Positions 36,232-43,866 of a stretch of 64,000 nt of DNA are shown here, one piece after another. The DNA lies in NCBI GenBank assembly GCA_963712595.1, contig CAVQIM010000001.1, forward strand, positions 1 through 64,000, given 5' to 3'. Under the pieces are notes generated by a model, which had not been told where the DNA came from, made no database searches, and worked only from the letters and a program-made list of their open reading frames with translations. The first letter of the stretch is position 1; each line of letters opens with the position of its first letter. The stretch is from VRUE01 sp963712595 (GTDB lineage: Bacteria > Actinomycetota > Thermoleophilia > Solirubrobacterales > 70-9). The position numbers and the translations under genes are program-made.

Positions 36232-37917
36232 GTGACCCGCCTGAGCCAGACGTTTCTCCCCACCCTGAAGGACGCGCCTGCGGATGCGGAGGCTGTGTCG
36301 CACAAGCTGATGGTGCGGGCTGGCCTGATCCGTCAGGTCGGTGCGGGCTTGTGGAGTTATCTGCCGGCGGGCTGGCGGGTTCAGCGGAAGGTCGAGGCGA
36401 TCGTGCGGGAGGAGATGGAGGCGATCGGTTGCCAGGAGATGCTGATGCCGGTGCTGCAGCCCGCTGAGGCCTGGGAGAAGACCGGGCGCTACGCGATCGA
36501 CGAGCTGTTCAAGCTCGAGGATCGGAAGGGCGCGCCGATGGTGTTGGCGATGACGCACGAGGAGTGCGTGACCCAGCACGTGGCTCGGGAGGTGCGGTCC
36601 TACCGGGACCTGCCCCTGATGCTGTTCCACTTCCAGACCAAGGAGCGCGACGAGCCGCGGCCGCGGGCCGGGGTGCTTCGCACCCGCGAGTTCACGATGA
36701 AGGACGCTTACTCCTTCGACCGCGACGAGGAGGGGTTGGCGCGCTCATACGAGCTGCAGTCCGGCGCTTACGAGCGCATCCTCGATCGCTGCGGCCTGCG
36801 CTGGTACAGGGTCGAGTCCGACGTGGGGATGATGGGCGGCTCCGGCGCTCACGAGTACATGGCGCCCTGCCCGGCGGGCGAGAACGAGGTCGCGCTGGCG
36901 CCTGGGTACGCCGCCAACGTCGAGGTCGCCTCGGCCGAGGCGCAGGCGGTCGAGCTGCCGGCGGAGTTGGCCGAGCCGCAGCCGGTGAGCACGCCGGGGC
37001 TGGCGAAGGTCGAAGACGTCGCGCCCCACCTCGGCCTCCCCGCCGGGGCCTTCATCAAGACGCTGCCGGTGATCGTCGAGGGGCGGGGCATGGTCGTCGT
37101 CCTGCTCCGGGGCGACCATCGCCTCAACGAGATCAAGCTGCGCAACGCGCTCGGCGCCGACTTCCGCCAGGCCAAGGCCGAGGAGATCGAGGCGGAGATC
37201 GGCCCTGTCGGCTACATCGGACCGGTCGGCCTGAGTCACCCGATCGTCAAGGACGCCGCCATCGGCGGGGCCTCCTACGTCAGCGGCGCCAACCAGGCCG
37301 ACACCCACTTGCGGGGGATCAAGCCCGGTCGCGACTTCGAGTTCGAGGAGCTCGACGTGCGCACGGTCGAGGCCGGCGACACGGCCCCCGGCGGGGGCAC
37401 GATCGAGATCGAGCCGGCGATCGAGGTCGGCAACATCTTCAAGCTCGGCACGCGCTACTCCGAGCCGCTCGGCGCCACCTACCTCGACGAGAACGGCGGC
37501 GAGCGGCCGATCGTGATGGGCAGCTACGGGATCGGCCCGGCCCGGATCGTGGCGGCGGCGATCGAGCAGGCCGCCGACGAGCGCGGGATCGTCTGGCCGC
37601 GACCGCTGGCCCCCTGGGGCATTCACCTGGTCGCGCTGGGCAAGGCGGGAGAGGACGAGCGCGCCGCCGCCGACCGCCTCTACGAGGAGATCTCCGCCGG
37701 CGGGACCGAGGTCCTCTACGACGATCGCGATGCCGGTCCGGGCGAGAAGCTCACCGATGCCGAGCTCCTCGGCTGCCCGATCCGACTCGTCGTCGGCCGC
37801 CGCGGCCTCGCCGAGGGCGTGGTCGAGGCGAGCGAGCGCGCCACCGGCGCCGAGCACAAGCTGCCCGTCGAGGAGGCCGCGGCCCAGGCCCAGGCCCTCC
37901 TCCAGGGCGATGGCTGA
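36232..37917 (+). CDS. proS: Prolyl-tRNA synthetase, bacterial type with editing domain
   Basis: Class II synthetase, 561 residues. Motif 1/2/3 segments are present: RQVGAGLWSYLPAGWRV, MTHEECVTQHVAREVRSYRDLPLMLFHFQTKERDEPRPRAG (quoted as positions about 100-150), EFTMKDAYSFDRDEEG, and GSYGIGPARIVAAAIEQ. Between motifs 2 and 3 is the INS editing domain (about residues 225-400, with AFIKTLPVIV). The C-terminal anticodon-binding domain ends at about 555. It overlaps the next gene by 8 nt. Confidence 0.95.
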   Translation: MTRLSQTFLPTLKDAPADAEAVSHKLMVRAGLIRQVGAGLWSYLPAGWRVQRKVEAIVREEMEAIGCQEMLMPVLQPAEAWEKTGRYAIDELFKLEDRKGAPMVLAMTHEECVTQHVAREVRSYRDLPLMLFHFQTKERDEPRPRAGVLRTREFTMKDAYSFDRDEEGLARSYELQSGAYERILDRCGLRWYRVESDVGMMGGSGAHEYMAPCPAGENEVALAPGYAANVEVASAEAQAVELPAELAEPQPVSTPGLAKVEDVAPHLGLPAGAFIKTLPVIVEGRGMVVVLLRGDHRLNEIKLRNALGADFRQAKAEEIEAEIGPVGYIGPVGLSHPIVKDAAIGGASYVSGANQADTHLRGIKPGRDFEFEELDVRTVEAGDTAPGGGTIEIEPAIEVGNIFKLGTRYSEPLGATYLDENGGERPIVMGSYGIGPARIVAAAIEQAADERGIVWPRPLAPWGIHLVALGKAGEDERAAADRLYEEISAGGTEVLYDDRDAGPGEKLTDAELLGCPIRLVVGRRGLAEGVVEASERATGAEHKLPVEEAAAQAQALLQGDG

Positions 37918-38551
37918 CACCGCCCCGTTCGGGCGCGGCCGCATTCGCCGCCTCTTCGGGCTCGATCGCAGCGGGCCACCGCCGCGACAGACGCAGAAGG
38001 GCGAACCGCTCAACCCGTGGACCCTCCCCAACCTGGTCGGCTACGTGCGGCTCGCGGCACTGCCGCTCTTCCTCGCGCTCGCCTTCGAATCCGGCGACGG
38101 TCGCAGCGCCCCGGCGGCGATCGTCTTCTGGTTGATCGCCGCCGGCGACTACCTCGACGGCTTCCTCGCCCGCGTCACCGGCCAGTACAGCCGCCTCGGC
38201 TCGATCCTCGACCCGGTCGTGGACCGGCTCACGATCCTCGCCGGCGCGGTCGTCTGCTGGCACTTCGAGCTGCTGCCGCGCTGGGCGCTGGCCCTGCTCG
38301 CGCTCCGCGAGCTGGCGATGCTCCTGCTCGGCCAGTACGGCCTCCGGCACGGGGTCGAGATCCGCGTCAACTGGCCCGGGCGGATCTCGGTCTTCCCGAT
38401 CATGGGCGGCATCTTCTTCGCCATGGTCTTTGCCGGCTGGGTCCCAGCGGCCCTCCTTATCGTCGGCCTCGCCCTGGCAATCATCGCCACCGTCCTCTAC
38501 GCCCAGACCGGCATCCGCGAAGTCAACCAAGCACGCACCTCCAAACGCTGA
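37910..38551 (+). CDS. CDP-alcohol phosphatidyltransferase (PgsA-like)
   Basis: Transfers a phosphatidyl group from CDP-DAG to an alcohol, most likely glycerol 3-phosphate (phosphatidylglycerophosphate synthase). 213 residues, five or six membrane helices. The signature D-G-x2-A-R-x8-G-x3-D-x3-D is complete in DGFLARVTGQYSRLGSILD followed by PVVDR. The Arg-rich cytoplasmic head is longer than usual. Its stop codon lies inside the left arm of palindrome family B copy 1. The PgsA-GarA-FtsR neighbourhood also occurs in mycobacteria. Confidence 0.87.
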   Translation: MADTAPFGRGRIRRLFGLDRSGPPPRQTQKGEPLNPWTLPNLVGYVRLAALPLFLALAFESGDGRSAPAAIVFWLIAAGDYLDGFLARVTGQYSRLGSILDPVVDRLTILAGAVVCWHFELLPRWALALLALRELAMLLLGQYGLRHGVEIRVNWPGRISVFPIMGGIFFAMVFAGWVPAALLIVGLALAIIATVLYAQTGIREVNQARTSKR

Positions 38552-38596
38552 CTTCGCCTTTTGTCTCGCTATACGTCACTAAACACGAAGTCAGCG
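38546..38596 (+). repeat. Palindromic element, family B, copy 1
   Basis: Perfect 11-bp arms, CGCTGACTTCG (38546-38556) and CGAAGTCAGCG (38586-38596). The centre contains TTTGTCTCGCTATACG, shared with copy 2 at 45559 except for one base, and the sequence downstream (GCAAGA then GCGCC) is shared too. The pgsA stop codon is part of the left arm. No U-tract. Confidence 0.7.
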
Positions 38597-38628
38597 GCTG
38601 CAAGATGGGCGCCAGGCGTCGATAAACC

Positions 38629-38645
38629 TTCAACCTTCAGTTGAA
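38629..38645 (+). promoter_or_regulatory. Candidate operator overlapping the rsiG -35
   Basis: TTCAAC-CTTCA-GTTGAA, a perfect 6-bp inverted repeat whose right half overlaps the -35 hexamer of the rsiG promoter. Confidence 0.35.
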
Positions 38646-38668
38646 CCTTTGGCTGAGCTACCTATAAT
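38641..38668 (+). promoter_or_regulatory. Promoter of rsiG operon
   Basis: TTGAAC (38641-38646), a 16-nt spacer and TATAAT (38663-38668). This is the only near-consensus housekeeping promoter that I see in the window, 50 nt upstream of rsiG. It probably drives rsiG, the FHA gene and ftsR. Confidence 0.7.
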
Positions 38669-38718
38669 CGGTCGCCCAGCGGCCCGCAAGGGCCAAGACC
38701 CGCTACTCAAGGAGCGAG

Positions 38719-38988
38719 ATGGAGGACACTTTTCCCGATCTTGGTTCCCTCAGCGACGAGGAGCTGAAGGACCTGATCGACAAGCTGACCGAGGAGGAGA
38801 ACGAGATCTCCTACAAACGGCGCGTCCTGCACGGCAAGATCGACATCCTCCGCGCCGAGCTGGTCAACCGGCTGCGCCAGAAGCGCGAGCGGGGGGATTC
38901 CCTGTTCTCCGGCGACGACGTCGCGCAGCTGACCGAGATCCTCGCCGGCAGAGCGGAGCCCGCGCCCGAGGACGAGCCCGCCGCCTGA
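38719..38988 (+). CDS. rsiG: RsiG-like cyclic di-GMP-responsive anti-sigma factor
   Basis: 89 residues, an antiparallel helical hairpin with an acidic tail. In Streptomyces RsiG binds c-di-GMP through E(x3)S(x2)R(x3)Q(x3)D motifs and sequesters the sigma factor WhiG. Here residues 27-42 read ENEISYKRRVLHGKID, so E27, S31, R34 and D42 fit the motif and His38 replaces Gln. There is one motif copy, the pattern reported for the ancestral homodimeric form in Rubrobacter. AAGGAG lies 7 nt before the ATG. Identification rests on the motif and the spacing only. Confidence 0.7.
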   Translation: MEDTFPDLGSLSDEELKDLIDKLTEEENEISYKRRVLHGKIDILRAELVNRLRQKRERGDSLFSGDDVAQLTEILAGRAEPAPEDEPAA

Positions 38989-38998
38989 GCCAGAGCCG

Positions 38999-39472
38999 AT
39001 GGCCGTCCACTGCCCAGACTGCGGATTCGCCAACCCCGAGGGCGCCAATTACTGCCAGAAGTGCGGCGCCTTCCTGGGGGGACCGGCTGAAGGCGGCGAG
39101 GACCCGACGACGATGACCTACACCGTCGACGACACCGGCGAGATGCAGCCGGTGGACATCGACGAGACGGTCGAGCGCAGCGGCGCGGCGCTGGTGATCC
39201 GCGCCGGCGGCGGTCGCGCCGGCGAGAGCTTCGGCCTCGCCGAGGACCGGGTCAGCATCGGCCGCAGCCCCGACGCTGGCGTCTTTCTCGACGACGTCAC
39301 CGTCTCCCGCAACCACGCGCTGCTGGTCCGTCGTCGCGACGGCCTCTACATCGACGACCTCGGCTCGCTCAACGGCACCTACGTCAACCGCCGCCGGATC
39401 GAGTCGCACCGCCTTGCCGACGGCGACGAGATCCAGGTCGGCAAGTACAAGCTCAGCTACCTGGAGAAGTGA
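38999..39472 (+). CDS. Zinc-ribbon FHA-domain protein, GarA-like
   Basis: 157 residues. The N terminus is a zinc ribbon (HCPDCGFANPEGANYCQKCG, residues 4-23), then a TxxDDTGEMQPVDIDETVE segment with threonines that could be kinase targets, then an FHA domain (residues about 75-150: VSIGRSPDAGVFLDD, VSRNHALLVRR, DDLGSLNGTYVNRRRI). GarA in mycobacteria is a phospho-switch controlling TCA/glutamate enzymes; the genomic neighbour there is also FtsR. It lies 10 nt after rsiG. Confidence 0.85.
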   Translation: MAVHCPDCGFANPEGANYCQKCGAFLGGPAEGGEDPTTMTYTVDDTGEMQPVDIDETVERSGAALVIRAGGGRAGESFGLAEDRVSIGRSPDAGVFLDDVTVSRNHALLVRRRDGLYIDDLGSLNGTYVNRRRIESHRLADGDEIQVGKYKLSYLEK

Positions 39473-39483
39473 GGGCCCCCGCG

Positions 39484-40227
39484 ATGGCCGTCTCAGAGCA
39501 GCAGGTCCGCTCCCGCGACTCGCGCCCGCGCAAGGCGCTGACGATCGGCGCCGTCTGCAAGATCCTGCAGAGCGAGTTCGACGACGTCTCGATCTCCAAG
39601 ATCCGCTACCTCGAGGACCAGAAGCTGCTCACTCCGCGGCGCACCGCCGGCGGCTACCGCCTCTACAGCCAGGCCGACGTCGAACGGCTGCGCACGATCC
39701 TGCGCCTGCAGCGCGACGAGTTCCTGCCGCTGCGGGTGATCCGCCAGGAGCTGGCGGCCGGGGGCGACATCGTCGTCGCTGGCGCTGGTTCGGACAAACG
39801 GCCCTCCGGGGGCGCGGTGCGGCGGGCGATCCTGGTCAACACCTCGCGCGCCTACCTCAGCCTGGACGAGGTGATCGAGGAGACCGGCGCGCGCGAGGAG
39901 CTGGTCGCCGAGCTGGAGAACTTCGGCATCGTGCAGCCGGAGAAGCGGGAAGGCAAGATCGTCTACGACGAGACCGACCGCGAAATCGTCCGCGCCGCCA
40001 ACGAGCTCTCCCGCTTCGGCGTCGCCGCCCGCAACCTCCGCGTCTTCCGCTCCTCCGCCGACCGCGAGGCGAACCTGCTCGAAGCACTGCTCGGCCCCTC
40101 GTTGCGCTCGCGCAACCCCGATCGCCGCAAGGAGGCGCTGGAGAGCCTGGAGAGCCTGGCGGCGACGGTCAGCCACCTCAAGCATCTGCTCCTGGTCCGC
40201 GACCTCCGTCGCCTCGCCGGCGACTAG
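39484..40227 (+). CDS. ftsR: MerR-family regulator, FtsR/Rv1828 type
   Basis: DNA-binding regulator; in Corynebacterium FtsR activates ftsZ. 247 residues: the winged helix-turn-helix at residues 20-90 (LTIGAVCKILQSEF, SISKIRYLEDQKLLTPRRT, GGYRLYSQADVERLRTILRLQ), then a second helical domain (LSLDEVIEETGAREELVAEL) and a long C-terminal helix. ATG 39484 has GAGGG at good spacing; a GTG at 39469 overlapping the FHA stop is the alternative. The stop codon is inside the left arm of palindrome family C copy 1. Confidence 0.85.
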   Translation: MAVSEQQVRSRDSRPRKALTIGAVCKILQSEFDDVSISKIRYLEDQKLLTPRRTAGGYRLYSQADVERLRTILRLQRDEFLPLRVIRQELAAGGDIVVAGAGSDKRPSGGAVRRAILVNTSRAYLSLDEVIEETGAREELVAELENFGIVQPEKREGKIVYDETDREIVRAANELSRFGVAARNLRVFRSSADREANLLEALLGPSLRSRNPDRRKEALESLESLAATVSHLKHLLLVRDLRRLAGD

Positions 40228-40275
40228 GACGCGCTCCCTGCGTCCTTGCCAGACTCCCGACTGCGCGTCCTAGTC
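40222..40275 (+). repeat. Palindromic element, family C, copy 1 (short)
   Basis: Perfect 11-bp arms GACTAGGACGC (40222-40232) and GCGTCCTAGTC (40265-40275). The centre contains GCTCCCTGCGTCCTTG, found again at about 42400-42416 and, reversed and slightly diverged, at about 52400-52417. The TAG stop of ftsR is within the left arm, and the right arm ends one base before the next ATG. Confidence 0.65.
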
Positions 40276-40276
40276 A

Positions 40277-40723
40277 ATGCCTCGGGTAACTCGAAATAGA
40301 AGAATTTCTGCTGATCCAAGGGATGTTTGGAGTCTTGTCTCCGAGCCCTACAACCTGCCGCGGTGGTGGCCGCGCACCTCGCGGGTGGAGAGCGTCGACG
40401 GCGAAGGCGTGGGGGCGCAGTGGACCAAGGTGCTGGAGACGGCGGAGGGGAGGGGGGTACGCGCCGACTTCCGTTGCAGCGAGTCGGTGGAGGGCGAGCG
40501 CTTCGCCTGGGAGCAGCAGCTCGTGGGGACGCCCTTCGAGCGCCACCTACAGCGCTACGACGTTGCGGTTGACCTCCGCGAGGAGGGGGGCGGGACCGTG
40601 GTGAGCATCGCCGTCGCGCAAACCCTGCGCGGGCTCTCGCGGCTCGGCTCGCCGATGATGCGGCGCGGCCAAGGGGCGCTGCTCGACGAGGCCTTGGACG
40701 GGATCGAACGGGCGCTGACGTGA
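40277..40723 (+). CDS. SRPBCC family protein (polyketide cyclase/dehydrase-like)
   Basis: 148 residues of START/Bet v1-like fold: an N-terminal strand RNRRISADPRDVWSLVSEPY, NLPRWWPRTSRVESVDGEG, and a C-terminal helix (LGSPMMRRGQGALLDEALDG). Such proteins bind hydrophobic ligands; no catalytic residues can be assigned. Its TGA overlaps the GTG of the FAD oxidase gene, so the two are translationally coupled and may act on the same lipid or aromatic substrate. Confidence 0.75.
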   Translation: MPRVTRNRRISADPRDVWSLVSEPYNLPRWWPRTSRVESVDGEGVGAQWTKVLETAEGRGVRADFRCSESVEGERFAWEQQLVGTPFERHLQRYDVAVDLREEGGGTVVSIAVAQTLRGLSRLGSPMMRRGQGALLDEALDGIERALT

Positions 40724-42345
40724 GCGGTCCGCGGCGTGACTCGAAGTGGTGGGGGTGGGGCGATCCCACCGTCTCGCCCGAGCTCGACGAGGCGGCGCTG
40801 GCGACGCTGCGCGAGCGCGTCGGGGAGCTGCAGCCCTCGGCGCCCCCGGCCGAGCTGGCTGACTTCGAGCTGCCCGAGCCCGAGCCGCTTCCCCCTGCGC
40901 TGGTCGAGGCGGTCGGCGAGGAGAACGTCTTCACCGGCGCCGAAGACCGGATCCGCCACGCGACCGGGTGCGGCTACGTGGACCTCGCCCGCCTGCGCTC
41001 GGGCGGCCTCGACGCCTTTCCCGATGCGGTCCTGCTTCCCGCCGATTCCGATGCGGTGCAGCGCGTCCTGTCCTTGTGTGGGAAGGAGGGCGTTGCGGTG
41101 GTCCCGTTCGGCGGCGGGACGAGCGTCGTCGGTGGCGTGGAGCCGCTGCGCGGCCGTCACGACAGGCTGATCAGCCTCGACCTGGCCCGGTTGCGCGAGG
41201 TCGAGGTCGACGCCCGCTCGCTCACCGCCCGCCTCGGCGCCGGTCTGCGCGGCCCCGAGGCCGAAGCGGAGCTGTCCCGGCACGGGGTCGTCCTCGGTCA
41301 CTATCCGCAGTCCTTCGAGTACGCAACGATCGGTGGCTTCGCGGCGACGCGCTCGGCCGGCCAGGCCTCCAGCGGCTACGGCCGCTTCGATGCCCTGGTC
41401 AGCTCGGTCAGGCTGATCGCCCCGGCCGGAGACCTGCGCACGCTGGAGACGCCGCACACCGCCGCTGGCCCTGCACTGCGGGAGCTGGCGATTGGTTCGG
41501 AGGGCGTCTTTGGCGTGATTCCCGACGTCACCGTGCGCGTCCGCCCGGCGCCGCGTCAGCGCCGCTACGAGGCCTGGATGGCGGAGAGCTTCGAGGCGGG
41601 TGCGGAGATCGTCCGGGCCTTGGCTCAGGGGGCCGGCCTGCCCGACGTGATCCGCGTCTCCGACGAGGAGGAGACGCGAGTCTCGCTTGCGCTCTCCGGC
41701 CCGCGCGGCATCGCTGGCAAGCTCTTCGGCGGCTACCTCGGCCTGCGCCGCCGCAGCGGAGGCTGCCTGATCGTGGTCGGGCTGGAGGGCGAAGAGGAGT
41801 CGGTCGCGCGCCGGCGGGCGCTCTCGGTGCGCGAGCTGCGCCGAGGGGGTGCCGCCTACCTCGGCCAGGGGGCGGGGAGCTCCTGGGAGCACGCCCGCTT
41901 TCAGGGCCCCTACCTGCGCGACACGCTGATGGGCATGGGCGCGATGGTCGAGACCCTGGAGACGTCGCACACCTGGAGCCGGCTGGGTGAGCTGCACGCC
42001 GCCGTCGGCGGCGCGATCGCCGACTCGCTGGCTGGGCAGGGCACCCCGGGCCTCGTCTTCTGCCACCTCTCCCACGCCTACGCGGACGGCGCCTCGCTCT
42101 ACTTCACCTTCATCGCCCGCGCCCGCGAGGGCGAGGAGATCGAGCAGTGGCGGCAGGTGAAGCGCGCCGCCTCGGAGGCAATCGTCGCCGCCGGCGGCAC
42201 GATCACCCACCACCACGCCGTCGGCCGCGACCACGCTCCCTACATGGAGGCGGAGGTGGGCAAGACCGGGCTCGACGTCCTTCGCGCGGTCAAGGACTGC
42301 CTTGATCCCGCGGGAATCATGAATCCGGGAAAGCTCCTCGGCTGA
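40720..42345 (+). CDS. FAD-binding oxidase, alkyldihydroxyacetonephosphate synthase-like
   Basis: 541 residues of the VAO/PCMH flavoprotein family. Residues about 95-275 form the FAD domain (PDAVLLPADSDAVQRVL, VVPFGGGTSVVGG, GHYPQSFEYATIGGFAATRSAGQ, GSEGVFGVIPDVTVRVRP). The substrate domain has SWEHARFQGPYLRDTLM, the HHHAVGRDHAPY loop typical of AGPS, and DPAGIMNPGKLLG at the end. AGPS exchanges an acyl for an alkyl chain in ether-lipid synthesis; D-lactate/glycolate dehydrogenases are related alternatives. I favour AGPS-like from the N-terminal WWGWGDP and the His-rich loop. Confidence 0.8.
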   Translation: MSGPRRDSKWWGWGDPTVSPELDEAALATLRERVGELQPSAPPAELADFELPEPEPLPPALVEAVGEENVFTGAEDRIRHATGCGYVDLARLRSGGLDAFPDAVLLPADSDAVQRVLSLCGKEGVAVVPFGGGTSVVGGVEPLRGRHDRLISLDLARLREVEVDARSLTARLGAGLRGPEAEAELSRHGVVLGHYPQSFEYATIGGFAATRSAGQASSGYGRFDALVSSVRLIAPAGDLRTLETPHTAAGPALRELAIGSEGVFGVIPDVTVRVRPAPRQRRYEAWMAESFEAGAEIVRALAQGAGLPDVIRVSDEEETRVSLALSGPRGIAGKLFGGYLGLRRRSGGCLIVVGLEGEEESVARRRALSVRELRRGGAAYLGQGAGSSWEHARFQGPYLRDTLMGMGAMVETLETSHTWSRLGELHAAVGGAIADSLAGQGTPGLVFCHLSHAYADGASLYFTFIARAREGEEIEQWRQVKRAASEAIVAAGGTITHHHAVGRDHAPYMEAEVGKTGLDVLRAVKDCLDPAGIMNPGKLLG

Positions 42346-42440
42346 CCCGGCGCTGCGCACATCGGCGTCCTCGGTCGCTCGCGTGCAGAGCACGCCACGC
42401 TCCCTGCGTCCTTGATCTGCTTGGCCAGGCCAGCCGAGGA
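42335..42440 (+). repeat. Palindromic element, family C, copy 2 (long)
   Basis: Arms TCCTCGGCTG (42335-42344) and CAGCCGAGGA (42431-42440) are perfect. The roughly 75-nt core from about 42354 to 42428 (with GGCGTCCTCGGTCGCTC, CAGAGCACGC, GTCCTTGATCTGCTTGGCC) matches the reverse complement of 52389-52465 at roughly 86% by eye. The left arm overlaps the last codons and stop of the oxidase gene. Confidence 0.7.
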
Positions 42441-42443
42441 CGT

Positions 42444-43400
42444 TTATTGCTTTTTGATCGCGGGGCCTGTTATTTCGCCGCGCAGGACGCTTTCGCCAAT
42501 AAAAGGCGGCAACGTCTTTTCGCTCTTGGCTTTCGTCAGCGCCGCTTTGTAGGCCGCGTCGGAGGTGAGCGAGAGGTCGATCTGGTCGAAGGCGCCGCTG
42601 GCGACGTAGGCGAGCAGCTGCGGCGGGATCGCCAGCTGAGCGGCGATCTTGCCGGACTGCTCCGGCGCCGAGCCGATGCGCAGCGCGATCTTGGGCGAGC
42701 GGAAGAGCCAGACCGAGTAGGACTGTCCCTGGGGGGCGGGGTCGAGGCCTTCTGCTTCGACCTGGAGCAGGACGTTCTTCTTGAAGCGGCCGAAGAGGGC
42801 GCGGCCGCTGGCGTCGCCGCCGTTGCTCGGGGTGAGAACCGCCTCGGTGAGGTTGGGGTTGGACGTCGGCGTGCTGTTCCCTTCGGCCGCGGTCGTGGAG
42901 GCCGCGGTCGAGCTCGACCCAGAGTCGTCGCCGCCGCTCACTGCGAGGACGATCACGAGGACGACGACGGCCAAGGCTCCGGCGCCGAGCCCGATCAGGG
43001 CGCCGCGGTCCTTGGGCAGCCTCAGGCCCGATGGCGCGGTGGGGCGCCCGCGTCGGGGCCGGCGTGGTGCCGGTGGCTTCGAAGCGGTTTGAAGGGCCGG
43101 GGAGGACGGCGGCTCCTGCGTCGCCTCGGGTGAGGGCGGAGGCGCCTCTCCCGTCTCGGGCGTAGGCGGCTCGGGAGCGGGGGTCGTGGCCTGTGGAGGG
43201 GGCTCTGGCGCGGGCGCGGGCGGTGACTCGGGTGCCCGTCCCGCCGCCTCGCCCGACCGGTCGACCTCGGCCAGCGCCTCTTTGACCCGGGTACGCACCT
43301 CCTCGATGCCGATCCCCATCAATGCCGCCATGTCCTCGTAGCCCTCTTCGCGCTGGGCCAGCAGCCGGAGCATCGCCTTCTGGTCGTCGGTCAGGGCCAC
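42444..43400 (-). CDS. HTH - proline-rich - transmembrane protein with RskA-like outer domain
   Basis: 318 residues. Residues 1-50 form a helical, sigma-region-4-like HTH (LTDDQKAMLRLLAQREEGYE, MAALMGIGIEEVRTRVKEAL). A Pro/Ala/Glu-rich linker, a basic patch and one transmembrane helix (about 140-162, GALAVVVLVIVLAVS) follow, then an extracytoplasmic domain with QSYSVWLFRSPKIALRIG that recalls the RskA anti-sigma domain. This suggests a membrane-tethered DNA-binding or signalling protein; no sigma gene is adjacent. GTG start, with TAGGCT 9 nt upstream. Confidence 0.6.
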   Translation of the reverse strand: MALTDDQKAMLRLLAQREEGYEDMAALMGIGIEEVRTRVKEALAEVDRSGEAAGRAPESPPAPAPEPPPQATTPAPEPPTPETGEAPPPSPEATQEPPSSPALQTASKPPAPRRPRRGRPTAPSGLRLPKDRGALIGLGAGALAVVVLVIVLAVSGGDDSGSSSTAASTTAAEGNSTPTSNPNLTEAVLTPSNGGDASGRALFGRFKKNVLLQVEAEGLDPAPQGQSYSVWLFRSPKIALRIGSAPEQSGKIAAQLAIPPQLLAYVASGAFDQIDLSLTSDAAYKAALTKAKSEKTLPPFIGESVLRGEITGPAIKKQ

Positions 43401-43409
43401 GGGTTGGGA

Positions 43410-43415
43410 AGCCTA
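43410..43415 (-). promoter_or_regulatory. Putative -10 box of the HTH-membrane protein gene
   Basis: TAGGCT on the minus strand, 9 nt before the GTG. It lies back to back with the plus-strand box at 43433. Confidence 0.35.
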
Positions 43416-43432
43416 CGCGAGCGGGGCGGCGG

Positions 43433-43438
43433 TAGGGT
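43433..43438 (+). promoter_or_regulatory. Putative -10 box of the thioesterase gene, leaderless layout
   Basis: TAGGGT, 8 nt, then the ATG at 43447. Confidence 0.4.
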
Positions 43439-43446
43439 GCACCGCG

Positions 43447-43866
43447 ATGGCAGAGGATCCACGTTTACTTTCCCACTTCGACGCGCTGGTGGGCACCGAA
43501 TGGCTCGACGACGATCCCGAGCACGCTCGGGTCCGCGTGTTGATGCGCGACGAGCTGCGCCAGCCGGTCGGCCTCCTGCATGGCGGCGTGATGTCGACGC
43601 TGGTCGAGAGCGTTTGCTCGCGGGCGACCGCCCTTGCCGTCCTCGGCGCCGGGATGGCGGCGATGGGCCAGTCGATCTCGCTCAGCTTCATCCGCCCGAT
43701 CACCGACGGCCACGCCGAAGTCCACGCCGTGGTCCGTCACCGCGGCCGCACCACCTGGGTCTGGGATGCCGAGATCAAAGACGCCGAAAACCGCCTCTGC
43801 GCGCTGGCGCAGATGACGATGGCCATCAGGCCGCTTTCACAAGCTAGCCTCCGAACCGATTTGTAA
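43447..43866 (+). CDS. PaaI-type hotdog-fold thioesterase
   Basis: 139 residues. Hotdog fold with the helix-capping active-site motif QPVGLLHGGVMSTLVES, GQSISLSFIRPITDGHAEVHAVV and RTTWVWDAEIKDAENRLCALAQMTM. It is likely a hydrolase of acyl-CoA (phenylacetyl-CoA or long-chain/aromatic types); the substrate is not predictable. The 3' end overlaps the convergent nadE by 23 nt. Confidence 0.82.
   Translation: MAEDPRLLSHFDALVGTEWLDDDPEHARVRVLMRDELRQPVGLLHGGVMSTLVESVCSRATALAVLGAGMAAMGQSISLSFIRPITDGHAEVHAVVRHRGRTTWVWDAEIKDAENRLCALAQMTMAIRPLSQASLRTDL

Noticed and set aside
38546..38596. Family B palindrome as an ordinary rho-independent terminator
   Set aside because: No T-run follows the stem, the loop is 29 nt and conserved between loci, and the second copy lies between divergently transcribed genes.
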